Of a DNA stretch of 47,598 bases, positions 16,476-24,857 are shown piece after piece. The stretch is from the NCBI GenBank assembly GCA_030653385.1, contig JAURZM010000008.1, positions 1-47,598 of the forward strand. The letters are read 5' to 3'. The position numbers were made by a program, and so were the translations under genes. The notes under the pieces were generated by a model that had not been told where the DNA came from, did not search any database, and saw nothing but the letters and a program-made list of their open reading frames with translations. The stretch is from Rubrivivax sp. (GTDB taxonomy: Bacteria > Pseudomonadota > Gammaproteobacteria > Burkholderiales > Burkholderiaceae_C). Positions within the stretch are counted from its first letter, which is position 1. The number at the start of each line of letters is the position of its first letter.

Positions 16476-17305
16476 GTGTCCTGCTGCAAATCTCCGACAC
16501 CCACTTCGGCACCGAACAGCCCCATGTGGTCGAGGCCCTGGTCACACTGGCAGCCCAGCAGCGGCCGGATGTGGTGGTCCTGTCGGGCGACATCACGCAG
16601 CGTGCGCGGCCGGCCCAGTTTCGCGCGGCAAGGGCCTTCGTCGACCGATTGGGCTCGCCGGTCCTGGCGATCCCCGGAAACCACAACATTGCGCTGTTCG
16701 ACCTCTGGGCCCGCCTGACCCGCCCCTACGCGCGCTACGCCGCGGCATTCGGGGCCGAGCTCGAGCCCGTGCACACGTCGCAGGATCTTCTGATCGTCGG
16801 TGTCAACACCACGCGAGCATGGCGTCACAAGAACGGTGAGGTGTCCGCGGCGCAGATCGATCGTGTGGCGAAGCTGCTGACCGCGGCCAGCCCGCGGCAG
16901 TTGCGCGTGGTGGTGGTGCACCAGCCCGCGGCCGTGACCCAGGCCCGTGACCGGCCTAACCTACTGCGCGGCCACGGGGTTGCCAAGCGGGTCTGGTCGG
17001 CAGCAGGGGCCGACCTGGTGATGGGCGGGCACATTCATCTGCCCTACACGCGGGCGCTGAACGGGCTGGCGCGGCGACTGTGGGTGGTTCAGGCCGGAAC
17101 TGCCATTTCGTCGCGCATCCGCCGAGAGGCGCCCAATTCGGTGAACCTGGTGCGATGGGGCCAGGCCGTTGGCGGGGGTGGGGCCCAGGCGCAGAACAGG
17201 CCCGACGCTGGGGACTGCTGCTTCATCGAGCGGTGGGACTTTGCAGGTCGCGATCTCGGCTTCGTTCGCACGGCGGTCACGCCCGTGCAGCCTGAGCGAA
17301 CCTGA
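16472..17305 (+). CDS. Calcineurin-like metallophosphoesterase
   Basis: A 277-residue protein with the standard metal-ligand series of this superfamily: D9 and H11 in ISDTHF, D40 in LSGDITQ, N70 and H71 in PGNHN, a histidine in VVVVHQPA and the pair in GGHIHLPY. This is the 3',5'-cyclic nucleotide phosphodiesterase (CpdA-like) or lipid phosphoesterase type. The substrate is unknown. It overlaps the lipid kinase stop by ATGA and is the last gene before 183 bases of non-coding DNA. Confidence 0.88.
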   Translation: MSVLLQISDTHFGTEQPHVVEALVTLAAQQRPDVVVLSGDITQRARPAQFRAARAFVDRLGSPVLAIPGNHNIALFDLWARLTRPYARYAAAFGAELEPVHTSQDLLIVGVNTTRAWRHKNGEVSAAQIDRVAKLLTAASPRQLRVVVVHQPAAVTQARDRPNLLRGHGVAKRVWSAAGADLVMGGHIHLPYTRALNGLARRLWVVQAGTAISSRIRREAPNSVNLVRWGQAVGGGGAQAQNRPDAGDCCFIERWDFAGRDLGFVRTAVTPVQPERT

Positions 17306-17488
17306 TCGCGCGGCAGTGCCGGCCACGGCGTGGTGTCGTCGCTCTCCTGCGTGCGCCGTACCGCGAGCCGCGTGCACTGCCCGCCTGTCACTTCGTATTT
17401 CCCGAATTTCTGCTCCCGTTGAATCTGCTTTTTTCGGCTTTGCGTTGGCGACAAAGTCCAGCTGTCGCAACTTCCCTGGGGGCTGACC

Positions 17489-17884
17489 ATGAAGCTTCAC
17501 TTTCGCTCCAACGATCTCGAAGGCCAGCTCTGGCAGCAGCGCACTGCGGACAGGCTTCGCCGGGCGCTGGGGCGCCTGTACGGGCTGGTGGCACGCATCA
17601 AGGTCAGGCTTGACGACGTCAACGGGCCTGCAGGCGGCGTCGACAAACGCTGCAACGTCGAAATCCTCGTGCACGGGAGCAGCCCCGTGGCCGTCAGTGC
17701 CACGGCCCGAACCTGGCAGGACTCGGTCGAGGCGGCGGCATCCCGGATGCGTCAGCGGGTCGTCCTGCAACTGCACCGGGTGACGGTGCTGGAGCATCAA
17801 CCCAGTGCGCTGGTGCCCGCCCGCGCAGGCGTGGTGACTCCTGCCGCCGGTGCCCGCTCGCTGCGTCGGTTGCAGTTGGATTAG
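17489..17884 (+). CDS. HPF/RaiA-like ribosome hibernation factor, paralogue 2
   Basis: A 131-residue protein that starts MKLHFRSNDLEGQLWQQRTADRLRRAL and has the S30AE core strand IKVRLDDVNGPAGGVDKRCNVEI and the closing helix WQDSVEAAASRMRQRVVLQL. The DVNGPxGGxDKRC block is shared with the HPF-like protein at 13826-14167. It carries a longer Ala/Pro/Val tail without the dimerisation domain of long HPF. The likely action is binding the 30S subunit under stress. It is followed 92 bases later by a TerB-like gene, mirroring the first paralogue cluster in inverse orientation. Confidence 0.72.
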   Translation: MKLHFRSNDLEGQLWQQRTADRLRRALGRLYGLVARIKVRLDDVNGPAGGVDKRCNVEILVHGSSPVAVSATARTWQDSVEAAASRMRQRVVLQLHRVTVLEHQPSALVPARAGVVTPAAGARSLRRLQLD

Positions 17885-17976
17885 CAAGCGTTCGCGGCGG
17901 CCAACCCAGCCAGCAGCAGGCGGCGATTCGTCTGCCTTGGCACCCATCACAACCTCGACACCGAAGGCACTTCTCC

Positions 17977-18411
17977 ATGCGCAGCTATCCCCACAACAGC
18001 CCTGAAGCCGCCGCGCGCATCGTCGCGCTGGTCCTCATCTCCGACGGTCATGTGTGCAGCTCCGAGTTCGACATCCTCAAGCAACTGGGCGCCGAGCGTG
18101 AACTGGGCCTGGAGCCCCATCTCCTGCCGCACATCGTTCACACGCTGTGCGAAGAACTGCTGATGGGTGGGTACGAAACGGGTTCGCTCATGGGCAACGT
18201 CGATGACAGCGCCTTGGCGTCATTGATGGCCGAGATCTCCGATCCGGCGCTGCAAAGGAAGGTGATGCGTCTGTCCTTGGCCGCGGCGCGGGCCGATGGC
18301 CATCTGGCCGACGGTGAAACCCTGGTCGTAGAGGCCGCCCGGCGCCATTGGCAGTTGATTGAGGGTGAAGAGCCGAGCGCCCCCCGATCGGCGCAGCGCC
18401 ACGCCGCCTGA
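17977..18411 (+). CDS. TerB-like protein, paralogue 2
   Basis: A 144-residue helical protein that begins MRSYPHNSPEAAARIVALVLISDGHVCSSEFDIL. The second acidic repeat reads LSLAAARADGHLADGETLVV. It aligns with the protein at 13005-13421 over nearly its whole length, including the central E-x-L-x(0-2)-CEELL-type helix, and has an extra polar tail. The TerB fold and the role in stress are inferred from the helix pattern. Its stop lies 20 bases from the stop of the convergent LysR gene. Confidence 0.74.
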   Translation: MRSYPHNSPEAAARIVALVLISDGHVCSSEFDILKQLGAERELGLEPHLLPHIVHTLCEELLMGGYETGSLMGNVDDSALASLMAEISDPALQRKVMRLSLAAARADGHLADGETLVVEAARRHWQLIEGEEPSAPRSAQRHAA

Positions 18412-18431
18412 CCGCGGCTGACACAACGCGT

Positions 18432-19313
18432 TCAAGGTCGTGCCGCAGCCACCACCTGCATCACCAAGGGGTGGTGCTGTCCTCGGCGTGAGCGGATGGC
18501 GTGGATTTCTTCCAGCACACCGTCGCAACGGCCCAGGAGCCGCAGGCCACGCATCAGCGCCGCGTCGGCGGCGCCAAAGCGGCTGACCGGAAACACGCCG
18601 AGGCCTCTGGCGGCAAACAAGGCAAGCAGCGCACTGTCCTCGAACTCGCCGGCGATGTGCGGCCGCAGTCCCTGCGCATCGAACCAGCGGTCCAGCCGCG
18701 GCCGCAGGGCCGAGTGCCCCGTGGGAAGCAGCACGGGCAGCGTTGACAGCGACTGCGGAAACCCCGCCACGGCGGCTTTTTGCACCAGGGCCGAGGGACC
18801 GTACCAGTCGACCGGCGACTCGACCAACTGCTCCCCCGTCAAGCGCAGATTCGGGTTGTGGGGTGCAGGTTGCCCCGCCAACACCAGATCCAGGTGATGC
18901 ATCGCCAACTCTCCCAGCAGTTGTTCGAACTCGCCTTCATGGCAGAGCAGCCGCAGCGTCGGCGTTGCCAGGATCGGCGCCAGCAGCGCGTGCGCCGCCA
19001 GCTTGGAGATGCCGTCGGACAGTCCGACGGCCAGGCGTGCGACCTTGCCGCTGGCGGCCTCGCGAACCTCGTCCGGAATGAGCTGCCCCAGCTGGAAGAT
19101 CTCCTCGGCCCGGGCAAAGGCGGCCTGGCCGGCCTCGGTCATCGCGACGCCGCGGCCGGCGGGCTTGAGCAACTGGTGGCCGAGTGCCTTCTCGAGTTCC
19201 CGCACCTGGGCACTGATGGTCTGCACCGCCATGTCCAGCCGCTCGGCTGCACGCGCGAAGCCGCCTTCCTTGGTGACGACCCAGAAGTAGTACAAGTGTC
19301 GGTAGTTGAGCAT
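18432..19313 (-). CDS. LysR-family regulator, NhaR-like
   Basis: A 293-residue LysR regulator. The winged-helix domain (residues 1-60: MLNYRHLYYFWVVTKEGGFARAAERLDMAVQTISAQVRELEKALG) has the NhaR hallmark YRHLYYFWVV and VQTISAQVRELE. The effector domain (about 85-293) contains LAVGLSDGISKLAAHALL. NhaR proteins activate sodium/proton antiporter genes in response to Na+; the nearest candidates here are the membrane protein at 19423 and the Na+/Ca2+ exchanger at 20053, both divergent. ATG at 19313 was chosen because it matches the family start; the frame is open 14 codons further upstream. Confidence 0.85.
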   Translation of the reverse strand: MLNYRHLYYFWVVTKEGGFARAAERLDMAVQTISAQVRELEKALGHQLLKPAGRGVAMTEAGQAAFARAEEIFQLGQLIPDEVREAASGKVARLAVGLSDGISKLAAHALLAPILATPTLRLLCHEGEFEQLLGELAMHHLDLVLAGQPAPHNPNLRLTGEQLVESPVDWYGPSALVQKAAVAGFPQSLSTLPVLLPTGHSALRPRLDRWFDAQGLRPHIAGEFEDSALLALFAARGLGVFPVSRFGAADAALMRGLRLLGRCDGVLEEIHAIRSRRGQHHPLVMQVVAAARP

Positions 19314-19422
19314 GGCTGCTTCACATCGGAAAAGGCGAAGTTTACGTCTGCCCAAAGCTGGTTTGTTCGAAAGGCGATCCGCGCGAGACTGGCACCTGCG
19401 CCGTTATCAAGGGGGATCGATC

Positions 19423-19836
19423 ATGTTCTACGCAATCAGCTGGTTTGTCGTGTTGGGCCTGCTGGCGCTTTGGTCGCTGGGCGCCTGGGCCTTTCACGCC
19501 GTCGCCGTCTGGGCGGTCTCCAATGCAGGCGCGCTGACTGGCGCCACAAAGGGGGTCGAGAGTCTTCGTCTGCCGGATTGGTTGGCGCCCTGGGTGCCAA
19601 CGGAGATCGTGCAGGCGATGACCTCGCTGCTTTCTGGCCTGGCCCCAGCTATAGAGAGTCTGTTGCAAACGGCGCCATCGCTGGCTGGCGGCCTGAGCGT
19701 CGCAACCTGGGTGATCTGGGGCCTGGGCAGCGTGCTGCTGGTCCTGCTGGGGGCGGGCCTGCACCTGCTCATTGCGATGTGGCGCCGCCGCGGTGGCGGC
19801 TCTGGTCCCCAGCCGCGCCCGCCGGTGGCCGCTTGA
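19423..19836 (+). CDS. Small membrane protein of unknown function
   Basis: A 137-residue protein with two hydrophobic segments, about 3-30 (MFYAISWFVVLGLLALWSLGAWAFHAVAVW) and 90-117 (VATWVIWGLGSVLLVLLGAGLHLLI), a soluble amphipathic middle (40-88), and a basic, Pro/Gly-rich tail. A ribosome binding site (AGGGGG) precedes the ATG at 19423. No family was recognised. It is divergent from the NhaR-like gene and may be under its control. Confidence 0.65.
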   Translation: MFYAISWFVVLGLLALWSLGAWAFHAVAVWAVSNAGALTGATKGVESLRLPDWLAPWVPTEIVQAMTSLLSGLAPAIESLLQTAPSLAGGLSVATWVIWGLGSVLLVLLGAGLHLLIAMWRRRGGGSGPQPRPPVAA

Positions 19837-20052
19837 CGAGTTGGCGTTCCTTAGACGGGCCGACGCGACGACAGCACGCAGATCGGGCCTTGTGACGGCC
19901 CGCGGGGCAGGACATCGCCGGCCGGCGATGGCGCGCCAAGCGAAGTTGCTTCCGGGTCTGATCGTGGCGCTGGCGCTCGGGCCGAACCCTGAGCTTCCAA
20001 GGTGGCGTGGAAGCCCGCGCTTGGCGCGTGTTTGTGTCTACAGTGCCCGATC

Positions 20053-21138
20053 ATGAACATACTCATTTTTCTCGGCGGGCTGATCCTGCTGGTCTTCGGC
20101 GCCAACGTGCTCGTGCGCGGCGCGTCCAAGCTGGCCCTGTCATTCGGCATCAGCCCGCTCGTCGTCGGACTCACCATCGTCGCCTTCGGCACCAGCGCGC
20201 CCGAGGTCGCGGTGAGTGTCGGTGCCGTGCTCGACGGCAAGACCGACATTGCCATCGGCAACGTGGTGGGCAGCAACATCTTCAACGTGCTGTTCATCCT
20301 GGGCATCAGTGCGCTGATCGCGCCGCTGGTGGTCAACATCCAGCTGATCCGTCAGGAAGTGCCGATCATGATCGGCGCCAGCCTGCTGCTGCTGGCGCTG
20401 GGGTTGGACGGCCGACTGTCGTTCTTCGACGGTGGCATTCTCTTCGTGCTGCTCGTGTCGTACACGGGGTTCCTGATCGTGCAGTCACGGCGTGAGACAC
20501 AGGCCGCCAAGGATGAGTACGCCCACGAGATCAAGCCCGCCGTGGCGGGTGCGTGGGACGACCGACTGCCCGCACAGCTGCTGCTGATCGGTGCCGGCCT
20601 GGCGGCGCTGGTGTTCGGATCCGAATACCTGGTGCAGGCCTCCGTCACCTTCGCCAAGGCCTTGGGCGTGAGCGACTTGATCATCGGCCTGACCATCGTC
20701 GCCGCCGGTACCAGCATGCCCGAGGTGGCCACCAGCATCACCGCTGCCATCAAGGGTGAGCGCGACATCGCGGTGGGCAACGTGGTCGGCAGCAACACCT
20801 TCAACATCCTGGGCTGCCTGGGCCTGTCGGGCCTGGTGTCGGGTGACCTTGGCCTGGCCATGGCGCCGTCGCTGCTGGCCTTCGACATCTGGGTCATGCT
20901 GGCCGTGGCGCTGGCTTGCCTGCCGGTCTTCATCACCGGCCGCGAGATCGCGCGCTGGGAAGGCGGCGTCTTCCTCGGCTACTACGTCGCCTACGTGGCC
21001 TACCTGATCCTGGCCGCGCAGCAGCACGCCGCGCTGCAGGCGTTCTCGGGCGTCATGCTCGGCTTCGTGGTTCCTTTGACGGTGGTGACGCTGGTGGTGG
21101 TGGTGATCCGCCGTCCGGCGGCAGCCAGCGCGCCGTGA
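20053..21138 (+). CDS. Na+/Ca2+ exchanger family protein (YrbG-like)
   Basis: This 361-residue membrane protein has the two inverted alpha repeats of the CaCA superfamily. Repeat 1 has VAFGTSAPEVAVS and GNVVGSNIFNV; repeat 2 has VAAGTSMPEVATS and GNVVGSNTFNI. The two GTSxPE acids are the cation ligands. About ten transmembrane segments are present. It would exchange Ca2+ for Na+ or H+ across the inner membrane. The start at 20053 directly begins with hydrophobic TM1 (MNILIFLGGLILLVFGANVLV), typical of this family. Its neighbour NhaR-like regulator suggests a sodium-responsive link, but that is inference. The 216 bases upstream hold no gene. Confidence 0.9.
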   Translation: MNILIFLGGLILLVFGANVLVRGASKLALSFGISPLVVGLTIVAFGTSAPEVAVSVGAVLDGKTDIAIGNVVGSNIFNVLFILGISALIAPLVVNIQLIRQEVPIMIGASLLLLALGLDGRLSFFDGGILFVLLVSYTGFLIVQSRRETQAAKDEYAHEIKPAVAGAWDDRLPAQLLLIGAGLAALVFGSEYLVQASVTFAKALGVSDLIIGLTIVAAGTSMPEVATSITAAIKGERDIAVGNVVGSNTFNILGCLGLSGLVSGDLGLAMAPSLLAFDIWVMLAVALACLPVFITGREIARWEGGVFLGYYVAYVAYLILAAQQHAALQAFSGVMLGFVVPLTVVTLVVVVIRRPAAASAP

Positions 21139-21352
21139 GTGAGTCGATGAGCGCTCAGGGCAACCTGCTCAGTCCCCGCCGTGCCTTGCAGGTCGACGTT
21201 GGAGAGGGGCATCGATCGCGTCGCAGCGCCTGCGCGGCCCCGTGCGCGCGCAACCCGCCGCTGAAGGATTGCGCCAGCATCTTCGCCGAAGCCCGTAGTG
21301 CGGTGGTGCGGCTGCGGAAGACGCGCTGGCGGCGCGCTGACGTAGAGGCGAC

Positions 21353-21958
21353 ATGACGGAGTCCATCGTGCAACGGCTGCGCGAAACCGCTGCGACCCTG
21401 CCCGCCGACAGGGTGTCGATGCAAACCCTGGCGCAAGCCCACGGGCCTGCCGCACACGGTGCCTGGCTGTTGCTGATGGCAGTGCCGTGTCTCCTGCCCG
21501 TGCCTGGCGTCGGCACGGTGCTCGGCCTGGGGATGGCCGCGCTGGCGACGGCGATGTGGCGGGGTCAGTCCTCTGCATGCCTTCCTCGGCGGGTGGCTGA
21601 ACTCGAGCTCTCACGTCCCTGGGCGCAGCGGGTGCTGGGCATGCTTGCGTCTGCCTATTGCGTGGCCGGACGCTTCGCCAGGGCCCGGCTGAGCCACCTT
21701 GCATCGGCGGAAGGACGGTCATGGACCGCCGCCGCCATTGGGTTGATGGCTTTCATCGTCGTGATGCCGATCCCCTTCGGCAACGTGCTCCCGGCGCTGG
21801 CGCTGATGCTCATCGGGCTGGGGCTGGTGTTTCGCGATGGTGTTGCGATTGTCCTGGGGCTGGCGCTGGCGGGACTGGCGATTTGCGTCACCGCAGGCGT
21901 CATGCTGATGGCATGGGCCTGGGGAAGTGACTGGCTGCTGGGCTGGCTTTTGGTTTGA
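21353..21958 (+). CDS. ExoD-family membrane protein
   Basis: A 201-residue protein with a soluble N terminus and about four transmembrane helices. The stretch AHGAWLLLMAVPCLLPVPGVGTVLGLGMAALA is characteristic of ExoD, a protein first linked to exopolysaccharide production and alkaline tolerance in rhizobia. The second half repeats the helical hairpin (AAIGLMAFIVVMPIPFGNVLPALALMLIGLGL). The biochemical role is unknown. It is followed 13 bases later by the CopD-like gene, so the two are probably co-transcribed. The 214 bases upstream show no gene. Confidence 0.85.
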   Translation: MTESIVQRLRETAATLPADRVSMQTLAQAHGPAAHGAWLLLMAVPCLLPVPGVGTVLGLGMAALATAMWRGQSSACLPRRVAELELSRPWAQRVLGMLASAYCVAGRFARARLSHLASAEGRSWTAAAIGLMAFIVVMPIPFGNVLPALALMLIGLGLVFRDGVAIVLGLALAGLAICVTAGVMLMAWAWGSDWLLGWLLV

Positions 21959-21971
21959 ACGGAACTCTCAA

Positions 21972-22439
21972 ATGATCTACGCGACCCTCAAGACCGTTCA
22001 TCTGCTGTCCATCATTGTGTGGATCGGTGGCATGGTGTTTACGCACTTCTTCCTGCGTCCCGCCGTCGCCCAACTCGAAGCGCCAGTCCGGTTACGGCTC
22101 ATGCACGATGTGCTCGGCCGCTTCTTCCAAGCCGTGCTTGTGGCCTCGCTGCTGACGCTGGCCAGCGGCGTGTGGATGCTGGGTCGTGTGGCCAAGCAGG
22201 TCGTGCAGTCGGGGGGCAGTTTCGATATGCCGCTGGCCTGGACCGTCATGGGGGTGCTGGGCGTCGCGATGGTGGCGATATTCATGCACACCCGCTTCGC
22301 GCTCTACAAGAAGCTCGGCCGGGCCGTCGCAGCGTCCGAGTGGGGCGCCGGTGGTGCCGCCCTGGCACAAATTCGCACGTGGGTCTCGATCAACCTTGGC
22401 CTGGGAGTCCTGGTGTTGCTCATCACGCTGTTGCGCTGA
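21972..22439 (+). CDS. CopD-like four-helix membrane protein
   Basis: A 155-residue protein with four transmembrane helices (about 6-25, 50-70, 82-101 and 133-153). The N-terminal LKTVHLLSIIVWIGGMVFTHFFLRP has the H and W-I-G-G pattern of CopD/DUF2269-type membrane proteins. A second histidine lies in LRLMHDVLGRFF and a third in VAIFMHTRFAL; these histidines could bind haem or a metal. A role in copper or haem chemistry is a family-level guess. It follows exoD closely. Confidence 0.75.
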   Translation: MIYATLKTVHLLSIIVWIGGMVFTHFFLRPAVAQLEAPVRLRLMHDVLGRFFQAVLVASLLTLASGVWMLGRVAKQVVQSGGSFDMPLAWTVMGVLGVAMVAIFMHTRFALYKKLGRAVAASEWGAGGAALAQIRTWVSINLGLGVLVLLITLLR

Positions 22440-22760
22440 TCGGCATCAGTCCGCCCTTGAAACCAGTCATTGGCATGGCGATCTTCTGATCGAATCGTAT
22501 GACCGGAAGTGGCCGGTCAGAGCCGCCCGCCAGCAGCAGCTTCCCAGCTGCTCAGTCTGCGCAGATTTCGGCGTCGAAGCTCGCCGTTTGTGGCTGGAAA
22601 TCGCTCAGATCTGCGACTGTTACAAGTCCCGACAGACCATATTCCTGGGGTTCAAGGCGAGCGAGCAAACTTGCACAGTCCCGACAGGGTGTTGAGCGAT
22701 TAAAAGCGGGGCCAGTTCCCAGGTGAGGCCCGACAGACCTTATTCCCGCCGATCATGCGC
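22440..22760. repeat. Non-coding stretch with a hairpin and repeated CCCGACAG core
   Basis: No gene is seen. A perfect stem TGACCGG / CCGGTCA lies at 22500-22519 with a six-base loop. The octamer CCCGACAG occurs three times (about 22628, 22681 and 22727), and two copies extend to CCCGACAGACC(A/T)TATTCC. This looks like a dispersed or decayed mobile-element repeat rather than a promoter. Homology in other genomes would need to be checked. Confidence 0.4.
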
Positions 22761-23060
22761 TCAGCCGCCGATCATCACTGTCGGCAGGCCGAGCACGATG
22801 CTGCCGCCATGGGCCGTGCTGTCGCCCACACGGGCCGCTGGCCGGCCGCCGATGAGCACCGTCGCCGAGCCCTTGACGATGTTGTCGGGCGGACCGACGC
22901 AGACCGCGTTGTCGCCGACGACCGCCGCCGGTAGCTTGCCGATCAGCACCGTGGCCACGCCGGGTCCGATCACCGGGCCGCCCACGTGCGGGATCGGCGG
23001 CACGCCCGGGGTCACCATCGGGCAGACGTGCATGTCGGTCAGGCGGGCGGCGGGGGGCAT
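22761..23060 (-). CDS. PAAR-like spike-tip protein
   Basis: A 99-residue protein rich in Gly, Pro and Val in the repetitive beta pattern of PAAR domains. It has the opening MPPAARLTDMHVCPMVTPG, where D and H are potential zinc ligands with C13, the motif HVGGPVIGPG and the repeats VLIGKLPAAVVGD and VLIGGRPAARVGD. It would cap the VgrG trimer as a sharp tip. It lies 12 bases downstream of the VgrG gene and ends the two-gene unit. It lacks any extra effector domain. Confidence 0.86.
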   Translation of the reverse strand: MPPAARLTDMHVCPMVTPGVPPIPHVGGPVIGPGVATVLIGKLPAAVVGDNAVCVGPPDNIVKGSATVLIGGRPAARVGDSTAHGGSIVLGLPTVMIGG

Positions 23061-23072
23061 GGCACCGGCTCC

Positions 23073-24857
23073 TCAGTTGATCATGACCATCGCGCCCTTG
23101 ACCGTGGTCTGACCCGACGCCGACAGCTCGGCGGTTGCCGAGCCCTTGGCAACCAGACCCACCTGAGCCGTCGCGTTGACGTTCAGACCGACGATCTTGA
23201 CGTCGTCCTTGGACGACAGCGACAGTGCGCCCACCGCATCGATGCTGATGCTGCCCTTGGCGCTGAGCTTGATGTCCTTCGGGCTGTCGACCGTGACACC
23301 GCCACTGCCGAGCTCAAGCTTGTTGCCGTGCTGATCGGTCAGGGTGATGGACTTGTCCTTGTCGCTGAGCACGACGACGTTGCCGGCAGGCGTCTTGACC
23401 GTGATGACCTTGTTTTCGTCGTCAAAGGTCAAGCTGGCCTGGCAGCGGGTGACGATGGTCTTGATGTTGTTCGCGGCTTCGAGCGGCCGCGGCGGCACAT
23501 TTTTCGCGCTGTAAAGGCTGCCGAGCACGACCGGGTGCGCGGGGTCGTCGTCGAACCAACCGAGCACGACCTCGTCGCCGATCTCGGGCAGGAAGAAGGC
23601 GCCAAAGGTACTGGAGGCGTGGAACTGCATCAGGCGCGCCCAGACATGGTCCACGCCGGCCGTGGGTACGCTGACCTGGATGCGGTGCTCCTGGTCGGGA
23701 TCACCGTCGAGCTTGACGACCAGACCCACGTGCAGGCCCTTGATACCCGGCACCAGCCCCGCGGCCGGTGGCGCGAGGATGTCGTCGCGCTCTGCGAGCC
23801 AGCTTGCCGGGCTGCCGAACTCTGCCTGGGTGGTCCAGTCGCCCGCCTCGATCGTGTGCGTCAGGGCGGTGACGAGCACATTGCCGCTGAAGCGTTCGCC
23901 CACGCCCTTCAGGTCGATCAGCTTGCCCACCGCGGCCAGCGCGCTGCCCTGGAAACTCATGCTGCCGCGCAGCCGCGACAGGCCGGACTTGAGCTGCTGC
24001 GCCTTGGCCCAGGCCGTGAGCGCATCGGCGCTCAGTGCGGCGCCGCTTTGCAGGCCGAAGGTCTTCAGCCCCAAGACCTTGGCCAGCGTGGCGCTGCCGA
24101 GGTTGCCCTGCGCGGGCAGCCGGGCCGGGCTTGCCGGGGCACCCTGAAGCAGGACCTGGTTTTTCTTGTCCCAAGCCTGGGCCTGCACGTTGGCGTACTG
24201 GTCCTGGGCGTCGATCTCGCCCTGGAAGGCGGTCAGGCTCTCACCGTACTTGACCTCCAGGACCGCGTCGCCCGCAGCCTCGGGCACGGCGACAACGACC
24301 TTGCCGTCTTCGACCGACAGCAATTGGCCGTTGGCTTCTGCACGAATGAGCATGAAGTCCCAGTCGCTGCAGCAGTGCTGGATCAGTTCAGCATGGACGG
24401 GTGTCGTGCCCTGCACATCGGCCGTCAGACCGGCGTCGCCGATGAGCTGGCTCATGACGTCGGCGTCTGACTTGTCGCGGAAGATCGCGTTCTTGCGCCC
24501 CACGGTCATCTTGACCGCCTTGTCGCGACACTCGACCGTCAGTCGCGCGTCGTAGGCGCCGCCGATGCTCAGGCCCTGGCGCACCACGATTCCCTTGAAG
24601 ATCGTGTGCTCCTCGTTGCCGTAGCCGGCCTGGAGCTCGATTTCGGCGCCGGGCACGAAGTCGGCCATTTCGCTGAGCGCAAAACCTTGCGTGGGCATGT
24701 CGCCGTCCGCGAACACCAGGGTTGCGCTGGGCACGCGGTTGATGGCGCGGCGTACCGTGACCGAGATGAGTCCTGTGCGCTCGGACACGCTCGTGCCATG
24801 GCTTTTCACGGTGACGCGCACCGGGCCTTCGATGTCTTGCAAGGGCGAGGGGGGCAT
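23073..24857 (-). CDS. VgrG-like spike protein of a contractile injection system
   Basis: A 594-residue protein with the VgrG/Rhs-element Vgr layout. Residues 1-330 are gp27-like (SVTVRRAINRVPSATLVFADG; FKGIVVRQGLSIGG). Residues 350-450 are the gp5-like OB fold (KGLHVGLVVKLDGDPDQEHRIQVSVP; GAFFLPEIGDEVVLGWFDDDPAHPVVLGSLY, where IGDEV and FxxxDPxxPV are the family motifs). Residues 460-594 form a threonine/valine-rich beta-helix. There is no C-terminal effector extension. The compact sequence and the small PAAR partner resemble phage-tail-like extracellular or eCIS spikes as much as T6SS. No tube, sheath, baseplate or ATPase gene is present in the window, so the pair is an orphan. What loads onto it is unknown. 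Confidence 0.88.
   Translation of the reverse strand: MPPSPLQDIEGPVRVTVKSHGTSVSERTGLISVTVRRAINRVPSATLVFADGDMPTQGFALSEMADFVPGAEIELQAGYGNEEHTIFKGIVVRQGLSIGGAYDARLTVECRDKAVKMTVGRKNAIFRDKSDADVMSQLIGDAGLTADVQGTTPVHAELIQHCCSDWDFMLIRAEANGQLLSVEDGKVVVAVPEAAGDAVLEVKYGESLTAFQGEIDAQDQYANVQAQAWDKKNQVLLQGAPASPARLPAQGNLGSATLAKVLGLKTFGLQSGAALSADALTAWAKAQQLKSGLSRLRGSMSFQGSALAAVGKLIDLKGVGERFSGNVLVTALTHTIEAGDWTTQAEFGSPASWLAERDDILAPPAAGLVPGIKGLHVGLVVKLDGDPDQEHRIQVSVPTAGVDHVWARLMQFHASSTFGAFFLPEIGDEVVLGWFDDDPAHPVVLGSLYSAKNVPPRPLEAANNIKTIVTRCQASLTFDDENKVITVKTPAGNVVVLSDKDKSITLTDQHGNKLELGSGGVTVDSPKDIKLSAKGSISIDAVGALSLSSKDDVKIVGLNVNATAQVGLVAKGSATAELSASGQTTVKGAMVMIN

Noticed and set aside
22986..24470. Plus-strand open frame opposite vgrG
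   Set aside because: The product is repetitive Leu/Asp/Val-rich antisense sequence; the minus-strand frame carries all VgrG motifs.
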